Shown here: one piece after another, positions 6,701 through 16,346 of the stretch
Layout of the letters: every line of letters begins with the position of its first letter
Numbering within the stretch: position 1 is the stretch's first letter
From: Methanocorpusculum sp.
GTDB lineage: Archaea > Halobacteriota > Methanomicrobia > Methanomicrobiales > Methanocorpusculaceae
Direction: 5' to 3'
Length of the DNA: 55,172 nt
Assembly (NCBI GenBank): GCA_030539655.1
Contig: JAUNXT010000005.1
Location: 1 to 55,172, forward strand
The notes under the pieces: model-generated
Told to the model about the DNA's origin: nothing
What the model saw: the letters and a program-made list of their open reading frames with translations, nothing else
The model's database searches: none
Translations under genes and position numbers: made by a program

Positions 6701-9700
6701 TCACCCGATATAATGCGACAGCGGCTCGATTGTTATCGTCTCGCTCTTCATCGCTTCAATCGCCTTCACCGCAGCCTCTGCGCCAAAGACCGTTGAAACG
6801 TACGGAATAGAGTAGTCAATCGCCGCACTCATGATACGGATATGGTCTGCACGCCCTGCCTTATCCTTTGGTGTGTTGATGATTAGATCAATCTCCGCGG
6901 TACGAATCATATCAATAATGTTCGGAGACCCATCGGACACTTTGCGCACCAGCATCATCGGAATGCCGTGTTCATCAAGGTACTTTACCGTGCCGTCAGT
7001 CCCAAAGAGGGTAAAACCCAGTGCATGGAGTTTTTCCGCTACCGGAAGAATTGCCTCCTTCTGCTCATCGGTTACCGAGATAAACACATTTCCGGTGAGC
7101 GGGAACCGGTTGTCCGCAGCCTCGCTTGCCTTGTAAAAGGCACGGCCGAAGTCATAGTCAATTCCGATGACCTCGCCCGTTGATTTCATCTCAGGGCCTA
7201 AGACAGGGGACACCCCCGGGAGCCTGGAGAACGGAAGCAGCACCTCTTTGACTGCAACATGGGAAAGCTCTTTTTCCTTCCAGTCCATATCCTTCAGCTT
7301 CCGTCCGGCAATAAGTTTTGCGGCAATCTTTGCAATCGGAAGACCCGTCGCCTTTGATACAAACGGAACGGTACGGCTTGCCCGCGGATTTGCCTCAATG
7401 ACATAGACAACACCGTCATGCACCGCATACTGGATGTTGATAAGACCCACGACATGAAGTGAGAGTGCAAGCTTTGTCGTGTAGTCACGAATGGTATCGA
7501 TAATCTCTTTGGAAAGCGTCTGTGTCGGAATTACACAGGCAGAATCACCGGAGTGAACACCCGCCTGCTCGATATGCTCCATGATGCCGCCGATAAGGAC
7601 ACTTTCCCCGTCGGACACCGCATCGACATCAAGCTCTTTTGCATTGTCGAGATACCGGTCGATTAACACAGGGTGTGTATTTGAAACGCGTACCGCCTCT
7701 TTGATGTAGGTTCGAAGCTCCGACTCATCATGGATAATCTCCATCCCGCGGCCTCCTAAGACATAGCTAGGGCGCACCAGCACCGGATATTCGATATCGG
7801 ATGCAATCTTATATGCCTCCTCCTCGGAGTAGGCAGAACCGTTTGCAGGTGAGGGAATATGGTCTTTTTCGAGAAGGGCGCTGAAAAGTTTTCTGTCTTC
7901 TGCCGCATCCATGTCCGCAGGAGACGTTCCCATGACCTTTGTCTTAAGCCCGAGAGACGTCATTTCCTTTTCCAGCGGGATTGCGAGATTTACCGCATTC
8001 TGTCCTCCGAACTGAACGATAACACCATCATAGCTGTCCTTTTGGAGAATATGTATGATATCCTCTTTCTGCATCGGCTCGAAGTAGAGCCGGTCGGAGG
8101 TGTCAAAGTCAGTTGAGACCGTTTCCGGATTGTTGTTTACGATATGGACCTCGATTCCTTCCTCACGCAGGGACTTGACCGCATGCACCGTACAGTAGTC
8201 AAACTCAATACCCTGCCCGATACGGATAGCGCCTGAACCTAAAATCAGCATCTTCTTTTTATCGGACGGGACAATCTCACACTCGTCATCCCAAGTCGAG
8301 TAGAAGTAGGGTGTTTTTGCCGGGAACTGTCCCGCACAGGTATCGACCATTTTATAGACGGGAAGACCTGCCGCTGCTGTGACGAGAGAGACCGGCTTTC
8401 CGGAAAGCTCTGCAATCTCCTCGGTGGAAAACCCATAGCGTTTTGCAGCACGGATGGTCTCTTCGGAGGGAGAGTCACGGAGCATCTGCTCCATTCCCAC
8501 AATGTTTCTTACCTTCTCGATGAAGAACGGCTCAATCTCTGTCAGCTCATGAATCTCCTCTGCGGTCATTCCAATCCGGAACGCATCGAATAGTGTCGGG
8601 AACCGTTCATCGGTCGGGCGGGATAAAATCATCCTGATCTCATTGATGTCGGTATGGGGAGTGATGTCCGTGTCAAGTGAGCGCAGAGCCTTCTTAAATC
8701 CCTCTTCGATAGAGCGGCCGATAGCCATCACCTCTCCCGTGGACTTCATCGAGGTGGTAAGTGTCCGGTCCGCGGTCTTGAACTTGTCAAACGGCCAGCG
8801 GGCAACCTTTACCACAACATAATCCACTGCAGGCTCAAAGCATGCGGGAGTACAGCCGGTCACCGCGTTGTCAATCTCATCGAGACGGAAACCGACAGCA
8901 ATCTTTGCTGCAACACGGGCAATCGGGTATCCGGTTGCCTTTGAAGCGAGGGCAGACGAACGGGAGACGCGCGGGTTTACCTCGATTACACGATAGTCAC
9001 CATTCCTGAACGCGAACTGAATATTGCACCCTCCCTGAACATCCAAAGCCCGGATAATTTTAACAGCGGCCCGACGCATAATCCCAAACTCCTCCTCGGA
9101 CAAAGTCTGAATCGGGGCAACAACAACGGACTCTCCCGTGTGAACTCCCATCGGGTCCACATTTTCCATGCCGCAGATGATAATGCAGGTATCTGCCGCA
9201 TCCCGCATCACCTCAAACTCAATCTCATTCCATCCTTTAACGGACTCCTCGATTAATACCTGATGCACACGGGATTTAGCAAGCCCGTGTTCTACGATGC
9301 GGATAAGTTCATCCTTTGTTTCCGCAACGCCTCCTCCGGCGCCTCCTAAGGTGTACGCGGGGCGGATGATAGCAGGAAGTCCCACCTCTTTGTACGCATC
9401 CTCAATCTGGTTCATGTCGGTTAGGATGAAACTTCGCGGAACCGGCTCGCCGATTTTGAGCATCAGCTTTTTGAACAGGTCGCGGTCCTCTCCGTTGTAG
9501 ATGGCATCAAGAGGTGTTCCAAGAATCTGAACGCCCGCAAGAGCACCCATTTCATAGAGGGCTGCTGTGAGGTTGAGACCGGTCTGACCGCCCATTCCGG
9601 ATAAGATGCCGTCAGGCTTTTCCTTTTTGATAATCTCAGCGATGACATCCGCCTTCAGCGGCTCGACATATACTTTGTCCGCGGTCTCAACATCAGTCTG

Positions 9701-9862
9701 AATGGTCGCCGGGTTTGAGTTTACGAGGACTACTTCAATTCCTTCCTCGCGGACCGCTTTGCAGGCCTGCGTTCCGGCATAATCGAACTCGGCTGCCTGA
9801 CCAATCTGAATCGGCCCTGAGCCGATGAGAAGTACTTTTTTAAGGGTAGGATTTTTCGGCAT
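6701..9862 (-). CDS. carB: Carbamoyl-phosphate synthase large subunit
   Basis: The protein has 1053 residues, the normal length. It makes carbamoyl phosphate from bicarbonate, ammonia and two ATP. The two homologous halves each hold an ATP-grasp domain (for example GSGPIQIGQAAEFDYAGTQA in the first half and GSGAIRIGQGIEFDYC in the second, with RPSYVLGGRGME in the carbamate-kinase half). The C-terminal methylglyoxal-synthase-like allosteric domain begins near residue 925. It is the last gene of the arginine operon, nine bases after argF, far from its partner gene carA at the head. Since CarA here lacks glutaminase residues, CarB probably uses free ammonia directly. Confidence 0.97.
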   Translation of the reverse strand: MPKNPTLKKVLLIGSGPIQIGQAAEFDYAGTQACKAVREEGIEVVLVNSNPATIQTDVETADKVYVEPLKADVIAEIIKKEKPDGILSGMGGQTGLNLTAALYEMGALAGVQILGTPLDAIYNGEDRDLFKKLMLKIGEPVPRSFILTDMNQIEDAYKEVGLPAIIRPAYTLGGAGGGVAETKDELIRIVEHGLAKSRVHQVLIEESVKGWNEIEFEVMRDAADTCIIICGMENVDPMGVHTGESVVVAPIQTLSEEEFGIMRRAAVKIIRALDVQGGCNIQFAFRNGDYRVIEVNPRVSRSSALASKATGYPIARVAAKIAVGFRLDEIDNAVTGCTPACFEPAVDYVVVKVARWPFDKFKTADRTLTTSMKSTGEVMAIGRSIEEGFKKALRSLDTDITPHTDINEIRMILSRPTDERFPTLFDAFRIGMTAEEIHELTEIEPFFIEKVRNIVGMEQMLRDSPSEETIRAAKRYGFSTEEIAELSGKPVSLVTAAAGLPVYKMVDTCAGQFPAKTPYFYSTWDDECEIVPSDKKKMLILGSGAIRIGQGIEFDYCTVHAVKSLREEGIEVHIVNNNPETVSTDFDTSDRLYFEPMQKEDIIHILQKDSYDGVIVQFGGQNAVNLAIPLEKEMTSLGLKTKVMGTSPADMDAAEDRKLFSALLEKDHIPSPANGSAYSEEEAYKIASDIEYPVLVRPSYVLGGRGMEIIHDESELRTYIKEAVRVSNTHPVLIDRYLDNAKELDVDAVSDGESVLIGGIMEHIEQAGVHSGDSACVIPTQTLSKEIIDTIRDYTTKLALSLHVVGLINIQYAVHDGVVYVIEANPRASRTVPFVSKATGLPIAKIAAKLIAGRKLKDMDWKEKELSHVAVKEVLLPFSRLPGVSPVLGPEMKSTGEVIGIDYDFGRAFYKASEAADNRFPLTGNVFISVTDEQKEAILPVAEKLHALGFTLFGTDGTVKYLDEHGIPMMLVRKVSDGSPNIIDMIRTAEIDLIINTPKDKAGRADHIRIMSAAIDYSIPYVSTVFGAEAAVKAIEAMKSETITIEPLSHYIG

Positions 9863-9871
9863 AATCTTCTC

Positions 9872-10861
9872 TTACAGCGTTGCCGCCATCACAGCTTTTA
9901 TCGTGTGCAGCCTGTTTTCCGCCTCATCAAAGACGAGAGACTGACTGCTTTCAAACACCTCTTCAGTGACCTCAAGCGCCTCAAGGCAGAATTTTGCATA
10001 GATGTCTTTTCCGACACCGGTTTCGGTATTGTGGTATGCGGGAAGACAGTGCATAAATCTGCACTGCGGCCCCGCCAGCTTCATGACATCAGCATTTACC
10101 TGATAGGGCAGAAGGTCGCGGATTCTCTCTTCCCAGACAGCCTCAGGCTCTCCCATCGAAACCCAGACATCGGTGTAGATTACATCAGCCCCGCGGACTG
10201 CAGTAAGGTCACTCGAAAACTCAAGGACAGCCCCTGTTTTTTCCGCAATTTTCCGGCACTGAGCGATAAGCGCTTTGTCCGGGAAATACTTTTCAGGGGC
10301 GCAGGCAGTAAACTTCATCCCCATTAAGGCACATCCTGCCATAAGCGAGTTTGCCATATTAAATCTGGCATCTCCCATATAACACAGATGAATACCTTTC
10401 AGCCGTCCGAAATACTCGCGGATGGTAAGAAAATCCGCTAATATCTGTGTGGGGTGCGATTCATCAGTAAGGCCGTTCCAGACAGGAACACCTGCATACG
10501 CTGAAAGCTCCTCGACGGTTTTCTGTGCAAATCCCCGGTATTCAATCCCGTCAAACATGCGGCCGAGAACTCGCGCCGTATCTGCGATGCTCTCTTTTTT
10601 CCCGATCTGCGACCCCGACGGGTCAAGATAGACCGCATGCATTCCAAGGTCTGCTGCCGCAACCTCAAAACTGCAGCGGGTTCTGGTACTGGTCTTTTCA
10701 AAGATTAAGGCAACATTTTTGCCGGCACAGCGTTTCTGCTGCACCTCATACTTTCCTGCTTTCTTCTCGGCTTTGAGTTCTGCTGAAAAATCGAGGAGAT
10801 ATGTGAGCTCCTCCGGCGTGAAGTCCAGAATCCGCAGAAAACTGCGCCCTTTCAGATTCAT
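9872..10861 (-). CDS. argF: Ornithine carbamoyltransferase
   Basis: The protein has 329 residues. It joins carbamoyl phosphate and ornithine to give citrulline. The carbamoyl-phosphate site STRTR is at residues 58-62, HPTQ is at 136-139 and HCLPA lies near residue 270. The ornithine-side motif DVWVSMGE is also present; this type of motif separates the enzyme from aspartate carbamoyltransferase. Its start overlaps the stop of argD by four bases (ATGA), so the two are translationally coupled. Confidence 0.97.
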   Translation of the reverse strand: MNLKGRSFLRILDFTPEELTYLLDFSAELKAEKKAGKYEVQQKRCAGKNVALIFEKTSTRTRCSFEVAAADLGMHAVYLDPSGSQIGKKESIADTARVLGRMFDGIEYRGFAQKTVEELSAYAGVPVWNGLTDESHPTQILADFLTIREYFGRLKGIHLCYMGDARFNMANSLMAGCALMGMKFTACAPEKYFPDKALIAQCRKIAEKTGAVLEFSSDLTAVRGADVIYTDVWVSMGEPEAVWEERIRDLLPYQVNADVMKLAGPQCRFMHCLPAYHNTETGVGKDIYAKFCLEALEVTEEVFESSQSLVFDEAENRLHTIKAVMAATL

Positions 10862-12033
10862 GGAAGGCCCCGCCCGAGAACCTCTTTGAGGATGACGACT
10901 GCTTTTTTAAGCGTGTCAAAGGGAATGTTTAAGGCAGGTAAAAGCCGCACCTTGTCCTTTGCGGTAAGACAGATGAGTCCGGCTGCAAAGCAGTCATTTA
11001 TCACATCGTTTAAGGGACGCACCGGCTTTACACCAAGAATCAGGCCTTTTCCTGTCACTTCGGCAACTCCTTTTGCGCCGCTGAGTTCTCCTACAATGTA
11101 CTCTCCCTTCTCTTTTACTTCGGAAAGCAGGGCATCATCGATACGGGATATGATGTTGAGAGCCCCTGCTGCTGCCGCCGGATTTCCACCGAAGGTTGAA
11201 CCGTGGTCCCCTGCGCGGAGAACAGACTCGGTTTTTTCACCGAACATACAGGCTCCAATCGGGAGTCCGCCGCCAAGACCTTTGGCGGTTGTTACGATAT
11301 CGGGAGATACCCCGTAGGTCATATAGGCATAAAGCTCCCCGCATCGGCCGTTTCCGGTCTGCACTTCATCCACAATAAAGATGATATCCTCGGCGCGGCA
11401 GATTTCTGCGATGCCTTTTACAAAGGACTCGTCCATAACATGAACACCTCCTTCTCCCTGCACGCATTCAATCATAATACCTGCTACTTTATTTTCGGAC
11501 ACCAGCTTTCTGACACCTTCAAGGTCATTTGCATCCGCATAGACGAACCCTTCGGTAAGCGGGGTAAAGCTCTGGTGGAACACGTCCTGCCCCGTAGCCG
11601 CAAGGGTTGTGATGGTCCGCCCGTGGAAGCTGTTTCTCAGGGTGATTATGGTGTAATACGACGGGTCCTTGTGCTCTGCGGCATATTTCCGTGCGGTCTT
11701 GATGGCACACTCATTAGCTTCCGCTCCGGAGTTTCCGAAGAAGACTTTCTTCATTCCGGTGCGTTTGCAGAGGACTTCTGCCAGAAGAACACAGGGTTCT
11801 GTATAATACAGATTTGATGCATGCTGGACTTTCTGAAGCTGGGAGGTCACAGCAGCAATCCACTCTTCATCAGCGATGCCGAATGAATTTACCGCAATTC
11901 CCGAGCCTAAATCGATGTACTCTTTTCCGTACCGGTCAGAGATAATCGAACCTTTTCCATATGCAACCTCGATTGGCGCTCTGCCGTAGGTGTTTGCAAC
12001 ATACTGTGCATCCTTTTCTGTTAATTCGCTCAT
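10858..12033 (-). CDS. argD: Acetylornithine aminotransferase
   Basis: The protein has 391 residues and is a PLP enzyme of fold type I, class III. It converts N-acetylglutamate semialdehyde to N-acetylornithine with glutamate as amino donor. Visible signatures are [16 protein letters not shown] for cofactor binding, the [16 protein letters not shown] strand with its conserved Asp, and the Schiff-base lysine in [14 protein letters not shown]. It lies 17 bases after argB in the arginine operon and overlaps argF. In some archaea the same enzyme also serves lysine synthesis; nothing here shows that role. Confidence 0.95.
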   Translation of the reverse strand: MSELTEKDAQYVANTYGRAPIEVAYGKGSIISDRYGKEYIDLGSGIAVNSFGIADEEWIAAVTSQLQKVQHASNLYYTEPCVLLAEVLCKRTGMKKVFFGNSGAEANECAIKTARKYAAEHKDPSYYTIITLRNSFHGRTITTLAATGQDVFHQSFTPLTEGFVYADANDLEGVRKLVSENKVAGIMIECVQGEGGVHVMDESFVKGIAEICRAEDIIFIVDEVQTGNGRCGELYAYMTYGVSPDIVTTAKGLGGGLPIGACMFGEKTESVLRAGDHGSTFGGNPAAAAGALNIISRIDDALLSEVKEKGEYIVGELSGAKGVAEVTGKGLILGVKPVRPLNDVINDCFAAGLICLTAKDKVRLLPALNIPFDTLKKAVVILKEVLGRGLP

Positions 12034-12050
12034 TTCTTTTCCTCCGTTTT

Positions 12051-12950
12051 TTATGCATTACCTGCGGTTTTCTTCTTTTCTCCCACCACAAGCGTACCCG
12101 AACCTTCGTCGGTTAAAAGTTCCAGAAGAATTGCATGCGGCACACGCCCGTCAAGGATTACCACCTTCCGTACACCCCAGGAAATGGCATCGATGCAGCA
12201 CTCAACCTTTGGCACCATGCCTCCTGCGATTGTACCGTCCGCAAAGAGGGTTTTTGCCTCCTCAACGGATAACTCGGAGATAAGGGTTGACGGGTCATTT
12301 TTATCCCGAAGGATTCCTTCGATATCGGTAAGCATAATCAGACGCTTTGCCTGGAGAGCTCCTGCGATATGGGCTGCCGCTGTGTCGCCGTTGATATTGT
12401 AGATATTTCCTTCCTTGTCGCATCCCACTGTCGAGATTACCGGGATATATCCTTTTTCCAGAAGATCATTTACGGGGTCAATATTGATTCTGGTAATCTC
12501 CCCCACGTAACCGAGTTCTGCATTTTTCATCTTTGCTTCAATGAGTCTGCCGTCGATTCCGGAGATACCCATTGCCTTTCCGCCGAGACGCTCAAGGAAG
12601 TTTACGAGGGACTTGTTAATCTTTCCTGCAAGGACCATCTGGGCGATATCAACCGTCTCTTTATCGGTTACGCGAAGACCGTTGACGAACTCAGGCTTTT
12701 TGCCGAGTTTTTCCATCAGCTCGGAAAGCTCCGGCCCTCCGCCGTGGACGAGCACCACCTTAACACCGATAAGCTGGAGGAGGACAGCATCAATCATGAC
12801 GAGCTCCTTTAACTTCTCGCTCACCATGGCGTTCCCGCCGTATTTGATGACCACTACTTTTCCATTGTAGTGTTTGATGTAGGGAAGCGCCTGTGCCAGA
12901 ATCTCTGCCCGCTGCATGTTTGAAGCATCAGGCATACCATCAGTTGTCAT
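12051..12950 (-). CDS. argB: Acetylglutamate kinase
   Basis: The protein has 299 residues of the amino-acid kinase family. It phosphorylates N-acetylglutamate, the second step of arginine synthesis. Signatures are VVIKYGGNAM near the N-terminus with the catalytic lysine, VLVHGGGPEL for phosphate binding, and GGMVPKVECC near the C-terminus with a second conserved lysine. A short N-terminal helix comes before the kinase core. This helix is typical of the arginine-inhibited hexameric form, but feedback inhibition is only inferred. It overlaps argJ by four bases. Confidence 0.96.
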   Translation of the reverse strand: MTTDGMPDASNMQRAEILAQALPYIKHYNGKVVVIKYGGNAMVSEKLKELVMIDAVLLQLIGVKVVLVHGGGPELSELMEKLGKKPEFVNGLRVTDKETVDIAQMVLAGKINKSLVNFLERLGGKAMGISGIDGRLIEAKMKNAELGYVGEITRINIDPVNDLLEKGYIPVISTVGCDKEGNIYNINGDTAAAHIAGALQAKRLIMLTDIEGILRDKNDPSTLISELSVEEAKTLFADGTIAGGMVPKVECCIDAISWGVRKVVILDGRVPHAILLELLTDEGSGTLVVGEKKKTAGNA

Positions 12951-14161
12951 GAGCGGTAGTCTCCGTTGATTTTTACGTAATCATAGGTGAGGTCGCATCC
13001 CCATGCGACGGCTTTTGCGGCCCCGGCGTTTAACTGAATATCAATTCCAATCTCCTTTTCAAGAAGGACTTCCTTGGCCTTCTCTTCGGAAAACTCAATG
13101 CCGCTTCCGTTTTTGCAGACCGCAACAGTGCCTTTGGCCGAACTGAATGCCACATCAATCTTTTCGATGTCCACATCCGCTCCGGAGTAGCCGATTGCAC
13201 AAAGGACACGGCCCCAGTTCGCATCTGCCCCGAACATTGCAGCCTTTAAAAGACTTGAGCAGATGACCGATTTGGCAACAATCTTTGCAGTCTGAACATC
13301 CTTTGCACCTGAAACAGTACACTCAAGAAGCTTCGATGCCCCCTCTCCGTCTGCGGCAATCATGCGGCAGAGAGCTGAGGTTACCGTGTTCAGTGCCTCC
13401 TTAAATGCAGAAAAGTCCGCTCCTTCTGCTGTTATTTCCGCATTTCCCGCAAGCCCGTTGGCGATTACCGTCACCATATCGTTTGTCGAGGTATCCCCGT
13501 CCACGCTTACCATGTTGAAGGTATCTTCCACATCCTCTGAAAGTGCCCGCTTCAGCATCGCAGGAGAGACTGCACAGTCCGTTGTAATAAAGACCAGCAT
13601 AGTCGCCATGTTCGGGTGAATCATCCCGCTTCCTTTTGCAATTCCGCCGATGCGGCAGGTTTTGCCGCCTGCAGTAAACTCGACTGCAGTCTCTTTTCTT
13701 TTCAGGTCCGTGGTCATAATAGCTTCCGCTGCAAAAGAATTCCCATTGGCGGACAGTCCTGCGGCAAGAGCCGGGATGCCTGATTTTATCGGAGTAATAT
13801 CAAGCGGCTGCCCGATGACACCGGTGGATGCCACAATCACATCGGATGATTTTATCTTCAGTTCATCTGCGAGTGCCTCGCACATGGCATTTGCAATCTC
13901 AATTCCGTTCGCGTTGCAGGTGTTGGCATTTCCGCTGTTGCAGATTACAGCCTGCGCAGTCCCGTCTGCGATGTTCTGCTCGGTTACGATGAGCGGAGCA
14001 CCTTTTACCAGATTTTTGGTATAGACCGCAGCGGCAGATCCCGGGACACTGCTGCAGATAAGGGCTAAATCCCGCTTGGTCCGGTTCTTCCGGATTCCGC
14101 AGTGCACCCCGTTTGCCGTAAACCCTTTTGCAGCGCAGACGCCTCCTTCAATTTGTTTCAT
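12947..14161 (-). CDS. argJ: Glutamate N-acetyltransferase / ornithine acetyltransferase
   Basis: The protein has 404 residues. It transfers the acetyl group from N-acetylornithine back to glutamate, giving a cyclic pathway. The precursor self-cleaves before the nucleophilic threonine of the HPNMATML motif (Ala186-Thr187) into alpha and beta chains. The oxyanion-hole region STGVIG (near 112-117) and KGSGMI (176-181) are both present. No argA or argE is seen here, which fits the recycling route. Whether it also accepts acetyl-CoA (bifunctional form) cannot be told from the sequence. It overlaps argC and argB by four bases each. Confidence 0.96.
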   Translation of the reverse strand: MKQIEGGVCAAKGFTANGVHCGIRKNRTKRDLALICSSVPGSAAAVYTKNLVKGAPLIVTEQNIADGTAQAVICNSGNANTCNANGIEIANAMCEALADELKIKSSDVIVASTGVIGQPLDITPIKSGIPALAAGLSANGNSFAAEAIMTTDLKRKETAVEFTAGGKTCRIGGIAKGSGMIHPNMATMLVFITTDCAVSPAMLKRALSEDVEDTFNMVSVDGDTSTNDMVTVIANGLAGNAEITAEGADFSAFKEALNTVTSALCRMIAADGEGASKLLECTVSGAKDVQTAKIVAKSVICSSLLKAAMFGADANWGRVLCAIGYSGADVDIEKIDVAFSSAKGTVAVCKNGSGIEFSEEKAKEVLLEKEIGIDIQLNAGAAKAVAWGCDLTYDYVKINGDYRS

Positions 14162-15084
14162 AATATCTCCTTTAACGTTAATCCTTTGGTTTCAGTATCT
14201 CCCAGAAGGATATTCATATTCTGTATGGCTGCCCCGCTTGCACCTTTTCCGAGGTTGTCAAAGCGGGATACTAAGAGCAGCCGTTCCTCGTTTCCATAGA
14301 CGGATATTCCCATATTGTCAAACCCGCTGTATGCTCCGGCCGAAAGGAAGCCCTGTTCATCCGCATCATTGAATGAAACAAGGCGCCCGGTATAGAAGCT
14401 CCGGTAGACATCAGCAATCTCTTTGACGGTCCCTTTCACATCATCTGCAAACAAAGGAATTGAGACCTCCATTCCACAGGGGAAGTCCGCGACAACCGGA
14501 CAGAAACAGGGGGCACGTAAAAGACCGCATACCTTCTGCATTTCGGGGATATGCTTGTGCGTCTGCCCTAAGGCATACTGACGCGGAGCATCGAAAAGAG
14601 ACGAGGGCTTGTTATCGTACTCTGCAATCATCTTTTTGCCGCCGCCAGTGTACCCCGTAAGAGAGAACGCCGAGAGCTTTACATCGGTCTTTAGAAGACC
14701 TTCCCTGATTAAGGGAACTACGAGGGCGATAAAGCCGCTTGCATGGCACCCCGGGTTTGCGATACGCTTCGATGCCCTGATTTTATCTGCACCGGTGATT
14801 TCAGGGAACCCGTAGGTCCAGAGGTCATTTGTCCGGTGTGCGGTCGAAGTATCTATCACTGCCGTATCCGGGTTTTCAATCATGGAAACCGCTTCACGTG
14901 CTGCATCGTCAGGAAGACATAAGAAGACGATGTCAGCTTCGTTCAATGCGGATTTACGCGCACCGGTATCTTTTCTCAGGGAGTCAGGAAGAGTGATTAA
15001 CTCAATATCGTCACGTCCTGCCAGCCGCTCGCGCAGCCGAAGGCCGGTTGTCCCCGAACTTCCGTCTATGAATATTTTAGTCAT
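14158..15084 (-). CDS. argC: N-acetyl-gamma-glutamyl-phosphate reductase (short type 2)
   Basis: The protein has 308 residues. It reduces N-acetylglutamyl phosphate to the semialdehyde with NADPH. The Rossmann motif GSSGTTGLRLRERL starts at residue 8, VIDTSTAHR lies at 76-84 and the catalytic cysteine is C113 in NPGCHAS. The length and the GSSGTTG-type loop match the short type 2 reductases rather than the roughly 345-residue type 1 proteins. It sits five bases downstream of argG and overlaps argJ by four. Confidence 0.95.
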   Translation of the reverse strand: MTKIFIDGSSGTTGLRLRERLAGRDDIELITLPDSLRKDTGARKSALNEADIVFLCLPDDAAREAVSMIENPDTAVIDTSTAHRTNDLWTYGFPEITGADKIRASKRIANPGCHASGFIALVVPLIREGLLKTDVKLSAFSLTGYTGGGKKMIAEYDNKPSSLFDAPRQYALGQTHKHIPEMQKVCGLLRAPCFCPVVADFPCGMEVSIPLFADDVKGTVKEIADVYRSFYTGRLVSFNDADEQGFLSAGAYSGFDNMGISVYGNEERLLLVSRFDNLGKGASGAAIQNMNILLGDTETKGLTLKEIL

Positions 15085-15089
15085 GAATT

Positions 15090-16322
15090 TTACTTAAGTT
15101 TCTTGGCATCGACCAGTGCCTGAACTTTAAGGGGGAGACCATAGAGGTTAATGAATCCTTCCGCATCCTTCTGGTCGTAGTCGCTTTCTCCGAATGTTGC
15201 TATCTCTTCGCTGTAGAGCGAGTTGGGGCTCCAGACACCCGCATTGATGATGTTACCCTTGTACAGCCTGAGACGCACGCGTCCAGAGACCTTTTCCTGT
15301 GTTTTATCAACGAACGCGGATAAGGCTTCGCGAAGCGGGGTGAACCACTGACCATTGTAGACCAGTTCGCCGAAGGTGATTGCAAGCTTCTCTTTTTCGT
15401 GGGCGGTCATCTTGTCGAGCGTAATCGTCTCTAAGACCTCGTGTGCGCGGTAGAGAATTGCTCCCCCGGGTGTCTCATAAACGCCGCGGCTTTTCATGCC
15501 GACCAGTCTGTTCTCAACAAGGTCAAGCAGTCCGATACCGTTTACACCGCCGATTTTGTTCAGCTCGAGGATGATGTTTTTCGCACTCATCTTTTTGCCG
15601 TTTAAGGAGACTGGGCATCCCTTCTCAAACTCAAGTTCCACGTATGTCGGAGTGTCCGGAGCTGCTGCAGGGGATACTCCCATCTCAAGGAATCCTTTCT
15701 TCTCGTAGAGCGGCTCGCATCCGGGGTCTTCGAGCTCCAGTCCCTCGTGAGATAAGTGCCAGAGGTTTTTGTCTTTGCTGTAGTTTGTCTCACGGCTGAT
15801 GCGTAAGGGGATATTGTGTGCTTCCGCGTAGTCAATCTCCTCGTCACGGGATTTGATTGTCCACTCACGCCACGGGGCAATGATGTGCATGTTCGGTGCG
15901 AAGTGTTTTATGGCAAGCTCGAAACGGACCTGGTCGTTTCCTTTGCCGGTACATCCGTGGCAGATGGCATCCGCCTTTTCCTTTAATGCAATCTCGACAA
16001 GGCCTTTTGCGATGCACGGTCTTGCATGGCTTGTTCCAAGGAGGTATCCTTCGTAGCGGGCCCCTGCCTGCATGGTGGGGATGATGTAGTTATCCACATA
16101 GTCGTCTGTTAAGTCCAGAACATAGAGTTTGGATGCTCCGGTCTTCTTTGCTTTTTCCTCGAGTCCCTCGAGTTCATCTGCCTGTCCCACGTCGCCTGAG
16201 ACTGCGATTACTTCGCAGTTGTTGTAGTTTTCCTTAAGCCACGGGATGATAATGGAGGTGTCAAGTCCTCCTGAGTACGCGAGTACTACCTTTTTGATGT
16301 CTTCTTTTTTCATGGTTTTCAC
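15090..16322 (-). CDS. argG: Argininosuccinate synthase
   Basis: The protein has 410 residues. It condenses citrulline and aspartate with ATP. The PP-loop [10 protein letters not shown] is at residues 15-24. [15 protein letters not shown] and the IIAPWREW segment are also typical. It is the second gene of the arginine operon, 24 bases after carA. argH, the next step in the pathway, is not in the window and must lie elsewhere. Confidence 0.97.
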   Translation of the reverse strand: MKTMKKEDIKKVVLAYSGGLDTSIIIPWLKENYNNCEVIAVSGDVGQADELEGLEEKAKKTGASKLYVLDLTDDYVDNYIIPTMQAGARYEGYLLGTSHARPCIAKGLVEIALKEKADAICHGCTGKGNDQVRFELAIKHFAPNMHIIAPWREWTIKSRDEEIDYAEAHNIPLRISRETNYSKDKNLWHLSHEGLELEDPGCEPLYEKKGFLEMGVSPAAAPDTPTYVELEFEKGCPVSLNGKKMSAKNIILELNKIGGVNGIGLLDLVENRLVGMKSRGVYETPGGAILYRAHEVLETITLDKMTAHEKEKLAITFGELVYNGQWFTPLREALSAFVDKTQEKVSGRVRLRLYKGNIINAGVWSPNSLYSEEIATFGESDYDQKDAEGFINLYGLPLKVQALVDAKKLK

Positions 16323-16346
16323 CTGAATAATATTCGTATGATTTAC